64,000 nucleotides of DNA from JACCZX01 sp963729165 (GTDB taxonomy: Bacteria > Pseudomonadota > Gammaproteobacteria > Burkholderiales > Burkholderiaceae_F). A program made the translations under genes and the position numbers. The stretch spans positions 62,001 to 126,000 of the forward strand of contig CAVSMM010000010.1 of NCBI GenBank assembly GCA_963729165.1. The letters run 5' to 3'. Position 1 is the first letter of the stretch. Every line of letters starts with the position of its first letter. Of this stretch, positions 38,395 to 47,583 are shown piece after piece. The notes under the pieces are model-generated. The model was not told where the DNA came from, made no database searches, and saw nothing but the letters and a program-made list of their open reading frames with translations.

Positions 38395-38848
38395 ATGAAC
38401 GAAACCCGCACTTCGATCACTGCTGCGGAATGGCTCGATCGCATGTCGCAGCTCGCCTTGCGGCACGGTGTGCACCTGTCGACTTTGCAACAGAAGGAAG
38501 GGCGGGACCTTGAATTGTTCTTCGCCGGCGCGGCACTCGCGTTTCCGCCGGACGTATCGCTGAGCGAACACGACGCCAACGAGGTTCTGAAGCGATTTCT
38601 CGCGACTGCGGGCGTGATGGTCGTCCACCGATCATGTCGAGCTGCGCCGCTGGATGGTGGATACAGGGTTTCTGCAGCGATCCGACTTCGGCACCGACTA
38701 TCGTCGAGGCGTCATTCCGGACTGGCTTGTCGATGCTGCGCAGACACTCGACTTCGAGCGGATCGCGAGCACGGTCGCGCAGGCGCGCAGCGCGAATGAG
38801 GCGCAACGCGAAACACGCCGTCGCGCGTGGCTCGCCAGTCAGATCGAA
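38395..38848 (+). CDS. DUF2087-type domain, possibly the N-terminal part of a DUF2087-TadA fusion (frameshift)
   Basis: The first part (LDRMSQLALRHGVHLSTLQQ, FPPDVSLSEHDANEVLKRFLA) and, after an indel near 38630, VDHVELRRWMVDTGFLQRS with FGTDYRRG match the DUF2087 pattern (E-x-x-V-N-x-x-L ... L-R-R-x-x-V-D-x-G-x-L-x-R). Function is unknown; it is probably nucleic-acid binding by its winged-helix-like pattern. There is no stop between this domain and TadA, so the boundary at 38848 is arbitrary. Confidence 0.65.
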
Positions 38849-39380
38849 GTGACCGAAGGGGGTGACGTCGCGGCCGGTGAAGCGAGCACCGATGAGACGT
38901 TCATGCGGCTCGCACTCGATCAGGCGCATAACGCATGGGCGTTGTCCGAAGTGCCGGTCGGCGCGGTGATCGTCAAGGACAAGAAAGTTCTCGCGACAGG
39001 ATTCAATCAGCCGATCGGAACCGCGGATCCGACCGCGCACGCGGAGGTGCGCGCGATGCGTGCCGCCGCGCAGTTGCTCGGCAACTATCGTCTCACTGAT
39101 TGTGAGCTGTACGTAACGCTCGAGCCCTGTGCGATGTGCGCGGGCGCGATGCAGCACGCGCGCATCAAGCGCCTCATTTTCGGCGCGGCGGATCCGAAGA
39201 CGGGTGCATGCGGCAGCGTGGTCGATCTATTCGCGGAGCCGCAGCTTAACCATCACACCGACCGTTCGCGCGGGTGTTCTTGCCGACGAGAGCCGCCGAT
39301 TGCTGTCGAGCTTTTTCGTTGAGCGACGTGAGCTGAAGCGGCAAGGCAGCCTGCCGGCCGATGCCGACGAGAGTGAGTAG
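38849..39380 (+). CDS. tadA: tRNA-specific adenosine deaminase TadA (frameshift near 3' end)
   Basis: TadA converts A34 to inosine in tRNA-Arg(ACG). The zinc/catalytic motifs are intact: TAHAEVRAMRAAAQLLG (H and E) and TLEPCAMCAGAMQHARI (two Cys). An indel near 39262 separates the core from the tail GVLADESRRLLSSFFVERR, which ends at TAG 39378-39380. The GTG at 38849 is one possible start; the frame is continuous with the upstream DUF2087 domain. A tadA next to guaA is common in Burkholderiales. Confidence 0.9.
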
Positions 39381-40272
39381 CAAGACCCTCGGCATCGTTG
39401 CGCCATCCGGATTCGTTCCGGACCCGTCGGCAGTGGATCGCGCGGCTGCGTTTTTCGCGGCCGAGGATGGAAGGTCGAGGCAGGCGAAAGCGTATTCGCG
39501 CGCGAGCAGCGTTTTGCCGGCGGCGACGATCTGCGCCTGGCGGACCTGCAACGCTTCGCAACCGACGCCAAAGTCTCACTGGTCGTATCTGCGCGCGGCG
39601 GCTATGGGCTGTCGCGCCTTCTGGACCGAATCGACTTCGCAGCGATCAAGGCACGCGCGCCGGTGATGGTCGGCTACAGCGACTTCACCGCGTTCAATCT
39701 GGCGTATCTCGCGCGCGGCGGAGTGAGCTTCGCCGGGCCCTGCGCCATCGAGTTCGGCGCGCCGGAGCCGAGCGCTTACACGATCGAACATTTCTTTGGC
39801 GTGCTCGGCAGCAAGCGGTACGCGATCGAGCTCGAGCTGCAAGGGCCGCGCGCCGATGTTTCCGGGCGGCTGTGGGGTGGCAATCTGGCGATGGTGGTCG
39901 GCGTTGATCGGAACGCCATACTTTCCGCGCGTGCGCGGCGGCATTCTCTTTCTGGAAGACGTCAACGAGCCCGCATACAAGCTCGAGCGGATGTTTTATC
40001 AGTTGGCACATGCCGGCGTCTTGCAGCGGCAGGCAGCGATCGTGCTCGGCGATTTTTCGCCGATCACGCCGATGCCCAACGACAACGGCTTCAATCTCGA
40101 TGCGGTGATCGCTCGCCTGCGACAGATCAGCGCTGCGCCGGTATTCACCGGCTTGCCGTTCGGCCACTCGCTGCGCAAGCTGACGCTGCCCGTCGGTGGA
40201 CATGCACGACTGGCCGTCAAGCGCAGTGGCAGCGCAATGCTTGAGCTCAGCCGCTATCCGAATCTGCTTTGA
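39361..40272 (+). CDS. ldcA: LD-carboxypeptidase LdcA, murein tetrapeptide recycling (frameshifts)
   Basis: LdcA (peptidase family S66) removes the terminal D-alanine from cytoplasmic murein tetrapeptides during peptidoglycan recycling. Seen: TLGIVAPSGFVPDPSAVDRA, ARGGYGLSRLLDRIDF, the nucleophile serine in MVGYSDFTAFNLA, the glutamate in ILFLEDVNEPAYKLERM and the histidine in LPFGHSLRKLTLPVGG. Indels lie near 39465 and 39905. The start is ATG 39361 or GTG 39373; both overlap tadA. Confidence 0.9.
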
Positions 40273-40322
40273 TGACCGACGCAGCCCGCCTATGATCGCG
40301 CCCTGATGATGACGGACACCCA

Positions 40323-41733
40323 ATGTCTGGCCCGCTGACCCGATTCGGCTTCGCCGAAGAAACGCCCGAGCAACGGCAGGAGAAGATTCTTGCCGGCGTC
40401 ATGGCGTCGGTTTACCGCCAGGTGCCGCAGTCGGTGCTGGTCAGCATCGTCGGCGCGTTTGCGCTGGTCATGGTGTTATGGAATTCGATCGACCAGGATC
40501 TGCTGCTCGGCTGGTCGCTGCTCATTCTGTTCGAATCGTTGTTGCGGCTGCGCCTTTCGTACAGATTTCGACGCGCGAGCGCGTATCGCTGAGTCGGTCG
40601 ACTGGTGGGCGCAGCGCTGGGTCGTGCAGGCGGTGGCGGCAGGCTTGCTGTGGGGCGTCGCCGGCTTCATGTTCTTTTCGAACAACCAGCCGCTGCATCA
40701 GGTGGTGCTGGTGGCCGTCGTGCTAAGCGTGGCGTTCGGATCATTGACGCTGTACGCGAGCCATCGTCCCGCGTTTCACGTGTTCATGCTGCTCGCGGTG
40801 TTGCCGCTGATCGCGCGCATGGTCGTCGTGCAGGACCCGACGTACTACACGGCTGCCGTCGTGATGACCGCGGTGTTCCTGTTCACCGTGCTTTATGGCC
40901 GCGACTTCGGCAACGCGGTGTTCGAGTCGGTCAAGAACACCTACGAAAACGAAGTGCTGGTCGAGCAGCTGGTCGCCGAAAAGCGAATGGCCGAAGAAGC
41001 GCGGCGCGAAGCGGAAAACGCCACGCGGTCGAAGACGCAGTTCTTTGCGGCTGCAAGCCACGATCTGCGGCAACCTCTGCAGGCGATCGGCATTTATGTG
41101 TCGTTGTTGAAGAAGCGCGCGCACGGTCCGCTCGAACCGCTGGTCAACAATCTGTCGACTGCAGTCGAGACGCTGTCAAAGCTGGTCGAAGAGCTTCTCG
41201 AAATTTCACGGCTCGATTCGGGATCGATTCAGCCGCGCGTCGAGCAGGTGCTGATCGACGATATGTTCTCGCTGCTGGAGCAGGAGTTCACGCCACTGGC
41301 CGCATCCAAAGGATTGTCGCTGCGCATCAGACGCGGCGGGATTCCGATCGACAGCGATGCGTTGCTGCTGCAGCGCGTGATTCGAAACCTGCTGGCCAAC
41401 GCGATTCGATATACGCAGAAGGGCGGCGTGCTGCTGGCGGCGCGCCCGCGCAATGGACTGATCAGCCTCGAAATCTGGGACACCGGTCCCGGCATCAAGC
41501 AGGGTGAGCTCGATCGCATCTTCGAGGAGTTCTATCGCGGTGAAAGCTCGAAAGCCGAAAACAGCGGCTCGGGCTTTGGTCTCGGTCTGTCGATCGTCAA
41601 GCGCATCTGCGGCTTGCTCGGTCATCCGCTGATTGTCACAACACGGCCCGGCACCGGTACGGTGTTTCGCGTCGAAGTGCCCACGCTCGAGCTCGCCGCT
41701 GCGTATCAAGCGCAGCGCGCCGGAAAGCCTTGA
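40323..41733 (+). CDS. Membrane sensor histidine kinase (one frameshift)
   Basis: The N-terminal half has about six membrane helices (VSIVGAFALVMVLWNSI, WVVQAVAAGLLWGVAGFMFF and others) with no periplasmic domain. A coiled coil, the phospho-acceptor box QFFAAASHDLRQPLQAIG, and an ATPase domain with RNLLANAIRYT (N), WDTGPGI (G1) and GSGFGLGLSIVKRI (G2) follow. The indel is near 40575. The stimulus is unknown. A receiver-only protein follows with 1 base separating the stop from its GTG start, suggesting a two-component pair. Confidence 0.9.
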
Positions 41734-41734
41734 T

Positions 41735-42250
41735 GTGACGATCCGTCCGTTAAACGGTTTCACGTTCGTCGTCATCGAAGACAACGCCGAAATCCTGAAC
41801 AGCCTGACGCGCTTGATCAAATCGTGGGGCGCCGAAGTCGTGCCTTCGACCGGCTACAACGCGCAACTGATCAAGCGCATCAGCGTGCAGCAGCGAATCG
41901 ACGCGATTCTGGCCGATCACAATCTCGGCCCGCATTCGATCAGCGGCGTCGAAGCCGTGTTCAGAGTGCGTGAGCTGGTGGGTTTTCCGATCCCGGTGGT
42001 GATGCTGACGGCAATACAGGGAGTCGACGTGCTGTCGGAATTTCAGCGCGTGATGCACGAGCGTCTCGAGCTCAGCCCGACGATGGCATCGGCGATCGCG
42101 CGCAGCCGCGTCGAAGAGCCTGTCGTGCTGCAGAAGCCAACAACGGCGGCTGTGCTGAACAACACTTTGGCAGAGATGCTGGGGTTGACGACTTTGCCGA
42201 TGGTGCGGCCGACGGCGGATGAGACTGCGTCGGCTAGCGACGCGACGTGA
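41735..42250 (+). CDS. Single-domain response regulator
   Basis: The receiver domain has FVVIEDNAEILNSL (acidic pocket), phospho-acceptor aspartate in AILADHNLGPHS, and lysine in VVLQKPTT. It has 171 residues, and no DNA-binding or enzyme output domain can be seen. The region between beta-4 and the lysine is longer than usual (QGVDVLSEFQRVMHERLELS). The GTG start at 41735 follows directly after the kinase stop. It may relay phosphate or act by protein contact. Confidence 0.88.
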   Translation: MTIRPLNGFTFVVIEDNAEILNSLTRLIKSWGAEVVPSTGYNAQLIKRISVQQRIDAILADHNLGPHSISGVEAVFRVRELVGFPIPVVMLTAIQGVDVLSEFQRVMHERLELSPTMASAIARSRVEEPVVLQKPTTAAVLNNTLAEMLGLTTLPMVRPTADETASASDAT

Positions 42251-42272
42251 ACGAATGCTTGATTCCGAGGAT

Positions 42273-42569
42273 GGCAGCAGCGGCTGGCGCAGCGGCGCCG
42301 CCTACGTCGTCGGGCACTAAAATTCCGAACCCACTGCGGTACTCACGCCAGCGGCGGGCCTGCAACTCGCTGGCGCTCAAGGCAGGCCCTTAAGTGCCCG
42401 CTGGCGCTCCGCTCCTCGGGCGACGAATCAAAGGCGGTGCCACTGCGCCAGCCGCTGCTGTCGCGACATTGTCTCGATCTAGAGGTCTTTTCTTTCCCCA
42501 CTCAGTGAGAGTCTCTCGCGCAAGCGTTGGGCGGAGATGACCTGCCTTCGGGGCGTCGCCCGAGGAGCG
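42273..42569. repeat. Nested palindromic repeat element between the two regulators
   Basis: The 461-base gap 42251-42711 has no gene I can support. It contains a long inverted repeat, arms 42273-42300 and 42433-42460 (26 of 28 bases pair). Inside it are GGGCACT (42312-42318) / AGTGCCC (42393-42399), GGGCCTGC (42356-42363) / GCAGGCCC (42382-42389) and two copies of CGCTGGCGCTC. A further exact 16-base inverted pair links 42410-42425 with 42554-42569. It may be a REP/MITE-like element or a structured RNA. No transposase is present. Confidence 0.6.
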
Positions 42570-42711
42570 CCAGCGACGGGGCAGTTTGAGCCAAAAAAAC
42601 GCTTTCCCTTATTTCGGCGCCGGCGTTGCGAGTACCGCAGTGGTTGGCACTTGTGCGCCGAACGCCGGCAGGGCAGCTCCGCCCAACGCTCGCGCAGCGG
42701 AACTAGCGCGA

Positions 42712-43365
42712 CTAACCGATGTCGTACCCGTGCCGGCGCGCCGCAAGCAACGCTTCGGTTCGATTCGATGCGCCGAACGCGCGATAGATCGCGGTGACGT
42801 GTGTCTTGACCGTACCTTCCGACAAGCCGAGCTCACGGCAAATGATCTTGATCGGTGCGCCGCGTGCCAGAAGCTTGAGCACCTGTTCCTGGCGCTCGGT
42901 TAATTCGACGCGTCCGCTATCGCCATCGCGCGAGCGCTCCGTACTTCCGAAGATCCCGGCACGATTGACTTCTTCGAGCAGGTCGGCCGGAATGTAGACA
43001 CCGCCGGAGAGGACGAACTTGACGGCGGACAGCAGCGTTTCCGATGCCATCGATTTGGGAACGAAACCGGCCGCGCCGAGCTGCAGTACACGCATCACGC
43101 TGCGTTGGTCCTGATTGCCGGAGAGCACCAGGATTTTCATCTCTGGCGCTTTGGCGACCATCGCCTCCAGCAATGCGGTGCCGGAGACTCCCGGCATGCC
43201 GAGGTCGAGTACGACGAGATCGAGCTCGGGCTGTTCTTCCTGGATCTTCAGCGCGCCTTCCGCAGTGCGCGTCGTGATGACTTCAGCGGTTGGATCGAGA
43301 TCCAAAAACAATACGCTGAGCGCATCGGTGATGAGGGAGTGATCGTCAACGACAAGTATTTTCAT
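42712..43365 (-). CDS. NarL/LuxR-family response regulator
   Basis: It has 217 residues and is intact. The receiver domain starts MKILVVDDHSLITDALS, with phospho-acceptor in VVLDLGMPGVSG and lysine in FVPKSMASE. The C-terminal LuxR-type helix-turn-helix is ELTERQEQVLKLLARG ... LGLSEGTVKTHVTAIYRAFG. It is transcribed towards the kinase/receiver pair across the palindromic repeat region. The regulon is unknown. Confidence 0.93.
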   Translation of the reverse strand: MKILVVDDHSLITDALSVLFLDLDPTAEVITTRTAEGALKIQEEQPELDLVVLDLGMPGVSGTALLEAMVAKAPEMKILVLSGNQDQRSVMRVLQLGAAGFVPKSMASETLLSAVKFVLSGGVYIPADLLEEVNRAGIFGSTERSRDGDSGRVELTERQEQVLKLLARGAPIKIICRELGLSEGTVKTHVTAIYRAFGASNRTEALLAARRHGYDIG

Positions 43366-43521
43366 GGTGTTTATTTCGAGCGCTGTTGAGAGTCGATGCG
43401 ACGACCTCAGTTATGCGCGCGGAGGGCGGCATTGTAGACCGCGTATTCTGACGGCCCATACGGGGAATTACGCGCGTCGATGCGGTCAATCGTGCGGTTT
43501 GGTGCGCCAGCGCCCACGATT

Positions 43522-44751
43522 TCAAGCCGGGCGCGGCTTGATCATCGCGGCGCACGCCTTGGCGCGCATGCGCGCTTCGTCGGTCGACGCCGCGCGCGCC
43601 AGCGCCACGCCCATGCGCCGCTTGACGAACGACTCCGGCTTGCCGAACAGTCGCACGTCGCTTCCCTCGATGGCTAGTGCTTCGGCAACGCCGTCGAAGC
43701 GCATCGCGCGTGCATCGTGCCCGCCGTAGATGACCGCACTCGCGCCGTGATTGCGCAGTGACGTATCGACCGGCAGGCCGAGGATCGCGCGCGCATGCAG
43801 CTCGAACTCGTTCTGCCATTGCGTCGCCATCGTGACCATGCCCGTGTCGTGCGGCCGCGGGCTGACTTCCGAGAACCAGACCGCATCGCCCTTGACGAAC
43901 AGCTCGACGCCGAAGATGCCGGTGCCCGCCCAGGTCGTCGGTCACAGCCTTCGCATAGTCGCGCGCCTTTGCAAGCGCCGATGCAGCCATCGGCTGCGGT
44001 TGCCAGCTTTCGACATAATCGCCGGCGACCTGCACGTGGCCGATCGGTTCGCAAAAGTGCGTCTCAATTTCGCCGTCGCCGCCAAGCGCGCGCACCGTCA
44101 GCAGCGTGATCTCGTAGTCGAAATCGATCAGGCCTTCGACGATGACCCGGCCCAGCGCAACCCGGCCGCCGGCATTCGCATACCGCCACGCAACCTCGAC
44201 CTGATCGGCGGCGTCGACTCGGCTCTGTCCCTTGCCCGACGACGACATCACCGGCTTGACGATGCACGGCAGCCCGATCGCGTTCGTCGGCCGCACGCAG
44301 CTCGTCCAACGAATCGGCGAAGCGATAAGGTGAAGTCGGCAACCCCAGCGTCTCGGCCGCCAGTCGGCGAATGCCTTCGCGGTTCATCGTCAGCTGCGCT
44401 GCGCGCGCAGTCGGCACGACACGCGCCAGGCCCTCGCGCTCGATGGCTGCCAGTGCATCGGTCGCGATCGCTTCGATCTCGGGCACGACGATCGCCGGCC
44501 GCTCCGCTTCGATCACCTCGCGCAATGCTGCCGCGTCGGCCATGTTGATCACATGCGCGCGATGCGCGACCTGCTGGCCTGGTGCATTCGCATAGCGATC
44601 GACCGCAATCACTTCGACGCCGAGCCGTTGCAGCGCGATGATGACTTCCTTGCCGAGCTCGCCTGCGCCCAGCAGCATGACCTTCAGCGCAGCAGGCGAC
44701 AGCGGGGTTCCTGAGAGCAGGGGCCAGAGACGAGATTTCAGTAGCAGCCAT
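43522..44751 (-). CDS. purT: Formate-dependent GAR formyltransferase PurT (frameshifts)
   Basis: PurT makes formyl-GAR from formate and ATP in purine synthesis. It is an ATP-grasp enzyme: VMLLGAGELGKEVIIALQRLG, AIGLPCIVKPVMSSSGKGQS and FVKGDAVWFSEVSPRPHDTG. The frame changes near 44730 (after MAAT), 44290 and 43935. The C-terminus ends KACAAMIKPRPA. The corrected size is about 400 residues. It is divergent from ccmA. Confidence 0.93.
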
Positions 44752-44797
44752 TTTTCCGACTATCGCATAGCCGCGTCATCGCTTATAACGCCTGCCC

Positions 44798-45440
44798 ATG
44801 CTTGATGCCGTCAATCTCTGCTGCGAGCGCGGCGAACGCGCGCTGTTCGCCGGGCTCGAGTTCGCTGTTGCTGCCGGGTTCGCTGCTGCGGGTGGCGGGT
44901 CCCAACGGCACCGGCAAGACGAGTCTGCTGCGCATGCTGTGCGGCCTGCTCGAGCCCGCGGCGGGTGAAGTGCGCTGGCATGGTCGCAACATTCGCCGCC
45001 AGCGCGAGGAGTACTGGAAGGATCTCGTTTACGTCGGTCATTTGAACGGCGTCAAGGAAGATCTGACGGTGTACGAGAATCTGAACGTCGCGCAAGCTGT
45101 CGCAGGACGCAACGTCGATCACGCGGCACTGCGTCGAGCGCTTGACGCCGTCGGCCTTGCGGACTTCGAGCACACGCTCGCGCGGCGGCTTTCGCAGGGG
45201 CAGCGGCGCCGCGTGGCGCTGGCGCGACTGTTCGCCACCACGACTGCGCCGCTGTGGATTCTGGATGAGCCTTTCATCGCGCTCGATCAGCGCGGCGTCG
45301 CTTCGCTTTCAGAGCGGATTGCAAGCCACGTCGGCAACGGCAACATGGTAGTGCTGGTCACCCATCAAGACGTTGCGATCGATGTGCCGCGTCAGCAGCA
45401 TATCGAGCTGGCCGGCAGCGCCGCTGAAGCCGCATGCTGA
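44798..45440 (+). CDS. ccmA: Cytochrome c biogenesis ABC ATP-binding protein CcmA (one frameshift)
   Basis: CcmA is the ATPase of the CcmABCD complex that releases haem-loaded CcmE. Walker A GPNGTGKTSLLRM, signature LSQGQRRRVALARL and Walker B LWILDEPFIALDQ are clear. The true N-terminus MLDAVNLCCERGERALFAGL is in another frame, with an indel near 44878. The stop overlaps the ccmB start by 7 bases. It is the first gene of the ccmABCDEFGHI operon. Confidence 0.95.
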
Positions 45441-46102
45441 GCGTCTTTTTGCAGGTAATTCGCCGCGATCTGTTGCTAGCGATGCGGCAAAAATCCGATG
45501 TGCTCAACACGCTGTTCTTCTTCGTCGTGGTGGTGACAATGGTCCCGTTGGGTATCGGGCCGGAGCCGGCGTTGTTGCGCGACATTGCAGCGGGCGTGGT
45601 GTGGGTCGCCGCATTGCTCGCTGCGATCTTGTCATTGCCGCGTCTGTTTGCGAACGACTACGCCGATGGCACGCTCGAGCAGATGCTGCTGTCGGCCGAG
45701 CCGCTGCCGTTGATCGTCCTCGGCAAGGCCACGGCGCATTGGTTGACGACCGGATTGCCGCTGACGGTCATGGCGGTTGCGTTCGGCGTCGTGTTCGATC
45801 TCGACCTGACGGCGACCCTGGTGCTCGTCGTGTCCCTCGCATTGGGCACGCCGGTGCTATCGCTGATTGGCTCGATTGGCGCTGCATTGACACTCGGGTT
45901 GCGCGGTGGCGGAGTGTTAACATCATTGCTCGTGTTGCCGCTCTACATTCCGGTATTGATTTTCGGCGCCGGTGCGGTCGGTGCAGCGGCCTCCGGCCTC
46001 GACGTCACCGCTTATTTTCTTCTGCTGGGTGCGTTCGCTTTGTTCGCCGTCGTGCTGACTCCGTGGGCAGTGGCTATCGCACTTCGTATTTCGGTTGAAT
46101 GA
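45434..46102 (+). CDS. ccmB: Haem exporter membrane protein CcmB
   Basis: CcmB is the membrane partner of CcmA. It has 222 residues, is intact and has six predicted helices. It starts MLSVFLQVIRRDLLLAMRQK and includes FANDYADGTLEQMLLS, a conserved CcmB stretch. ATGA overlap with ccmC. Confidence 0.95.
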   Translation: MLSVFLQVIRRDLLLAMRQKSDVLNTLFFFVVVVTMVPLGIGPEPALLRDIAAGVVWVAALLAAILSLPRLFANDYADGTLEQMLLSAEPLPLIVLGKATAHWLTTGLPLTVMAVAFGVVFDLDLTATLVLVVSLALGTPVLSLIGSIGAALTLGLRGGGVLTSLLVLPLYIPVLIFGAGAVGAAASGLDVTAYFLLLGAFALFAVVLTPWAVAIALRISVE

Positions 46103-46876
46103 CGATGAGCACCGTCATGGCTTCCAGTTCCCGGCCCGGCTTGTTCTGGTTTTCGTCACCGCAGACGTTCTTTCCGCTCGCCGGAAAATTGACGCCGTGG
46201 TTCTTCGCGCTCGCCGCAGTGCTCGCGGCGTGTCGGCTTATACGTCGGCTTCTTTGTCGCGCCGACCGATGCGACGCAGGGTGAGTCGTATCGCATCATC
46301 TTCATTCATGTGCCCGCTGCCTGGATGTCGATGTTTCTTTACCTGGTGATGGCATTCTGGGCCGCGGTCGGACTGATCATGAATACGCGCATGTCATCGA
46401 TGATGGCAAGTGCGATCGCGCCGACCGGCGCGTTGATGACGGTACTGGCGCTGATCACCGGCTCGCTGTGGGGCAAGCCGACGTGGGGCACGTATTGGGT
46501 GTGGGATGCGCGACTGACGTCCGAGCTGGTGCTGCTGTTTCTCTATCTCGGGTTTCTTGCGTTGCAGGCGGCGATCGACGATCCGCGCCGCGCGGATAAG
46601 GCCGGAGCGGTGCTCGCGCTGGTCGGTGTCGTCAATATTCCGATCATTTATTTTTCGGTGCAGTGGTGGAACACGCTGCATCAGGGCTCGTCGGTCAGCC
46701 TGACGCGCTCGCCCTCGATGGCGGCGACGATGCTGCTTGGCATGCTGTTGATGGCGCTCGCCTTCTGGATGTACAGCATCGGCGCGGCGCTGCATCGCGT
46801 GCGCAGTATCGTGCTCGAGCGCGAGAGGCGCGCCGAATGGACGAGGGAACTTCTGGCGCAGGGGAGGCTCAAGTGA
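46099..46876 (+). CDS. ccmC: Haem delivery protein CcmC (one frameshift)
   Basis: CcmC loads haem onto CcmE at the periplasmic face. The tryptophan-rich WWD-type loop is seen as WGTYWVWDARLTSELVLLF, with further conserved IIFIHVPAAWMSMF and VQWWNTLHQGSSVSL (histidine haem ligands). The N-terminal frame breaks near 46230. The stop overlaps the ccmD GTG. Confidence 0.95.
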
Positions 46877-47062
46877 ACTGGGCGAGCGCGGCTGATTTCT
46901 GGGCGATGGGGGGCTACGGCTTCTACGTCTGGGGCTCCTATGGCGCGACCGTTGCCGTGATCGCGATCGAACTCTGGCTTTTGCGTGCGCGCCGCCGCAG
47001 CGCGGTAGGCTGCTTTGAAACAGGAAACGATGCGAAGTGCCGATGCGAAGAACGTACGATGA
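46873..47062 (+). CDS. ccmD: Small membrane protein CcmD (frameshift near its end)
   Basis: CcmD stabilises CcmABC and helps release CcmE. It starts VNWASAADFWAMGGYGFYVWGSYG (a typical opening of short periplasmic residues), has one membrane helix (ATVAVIAIELWLL) and a basic stretch RARRRS. As written it reads straight into ccmE. A shift near 47010 gives AALKQETMRSADAKNVR and a TGA at 47060-47062, making the usual ATGA overlap with ccmE. About 62 residues. Confidence 0.85.
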
Positions 47063-47502
47063 AGCCGCGCCATAAAAGACTCACGCTGATCGTTGGAGGG
47101 CTCGCCGTACTCGGCGTCGCCGCCGCGCTCGTGTTGTCGGCGTTTCAGCAGAATCTCGTGTTTTTTTACAGCCCCTCGCAGATCGCCAACAAAGAAGCGC
47201 CGCAGGGTAAGGCGTTCAGAGTCGGCGGATTGGTCGAGCAGGGCAGCCTGAAGCGGCAGCCCGACGGACTGACGGTGTCGTTCAACGTGACCGATACCGC
47301 GAAAATCATCCCGGTCGTTTACACCGGCATCCTTCCTGACCTGTTCAAAGAAGGAAAGGGCGTCGTCGCGCAGGGCAAGCTCGGCGACGACGGTGTCTTT
47401 CGCGCGCACGAAGTACTGGCGAAGCACGACGAGAATTACACGCCGCCCGAAGCCGCGTACGCGGTCGAGCAGGCGCAAAAAGCGCGCAAGACCTTGCAGT
47501 AG
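47059..47502 (+). CDS. ccmE: Haem chaperone CcmE
   Basis: CcmE covalently carries haem to apocytochromes in the periplasm. It has 147 residues with one N-terminal anchor helix. The OB-fold core has FRVGGLVEQGSLKRQPDG and VVYTGILPDLFKEG; the covalent haem histidine and nearby tyrosine are in VLAKHDENYTPPE. The ATG at 47059 overlaps the ccmD stop. An 81-base gap with a small GC hairpin separates it from ccmF. Confidence 0.95.
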   Translation: MKPRHKRLTLIVGGLAVLGVAAALVLSAFQQNLVFFYSPSQIANKEAPQGKAFRVGGLVEQGSLKRQPDGLTVSFNVTDTAKIIPVVYTGILPDLFKEGKGVVAQGKLGDDGVFRAHEVLAKHDENYTPPEAAYAVEQAQKARKTLQ

Positions 47503-47583
47503 CAACATGACCCCGACGCTCATCACGTTCGCTGCCCCTCGCCGGGGCGGTTTAGCACCTTGGGGCGCGTGCACGAGCTGTAC

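Noticed and set aside
46873..47502. CcmD-CcmE fusion protein
   Set aside because: A single base shift near 47010 gives a normal CcmD end with an ATGA overlap onto ccmE, so a sequence indel explains the fusion.
47534..47548. GC hairpin between ccmE and ccmF as a terminator
   Set aside because: The GCCCC/GGGGC stem has no T-tract and lies inside a co-linear operon.
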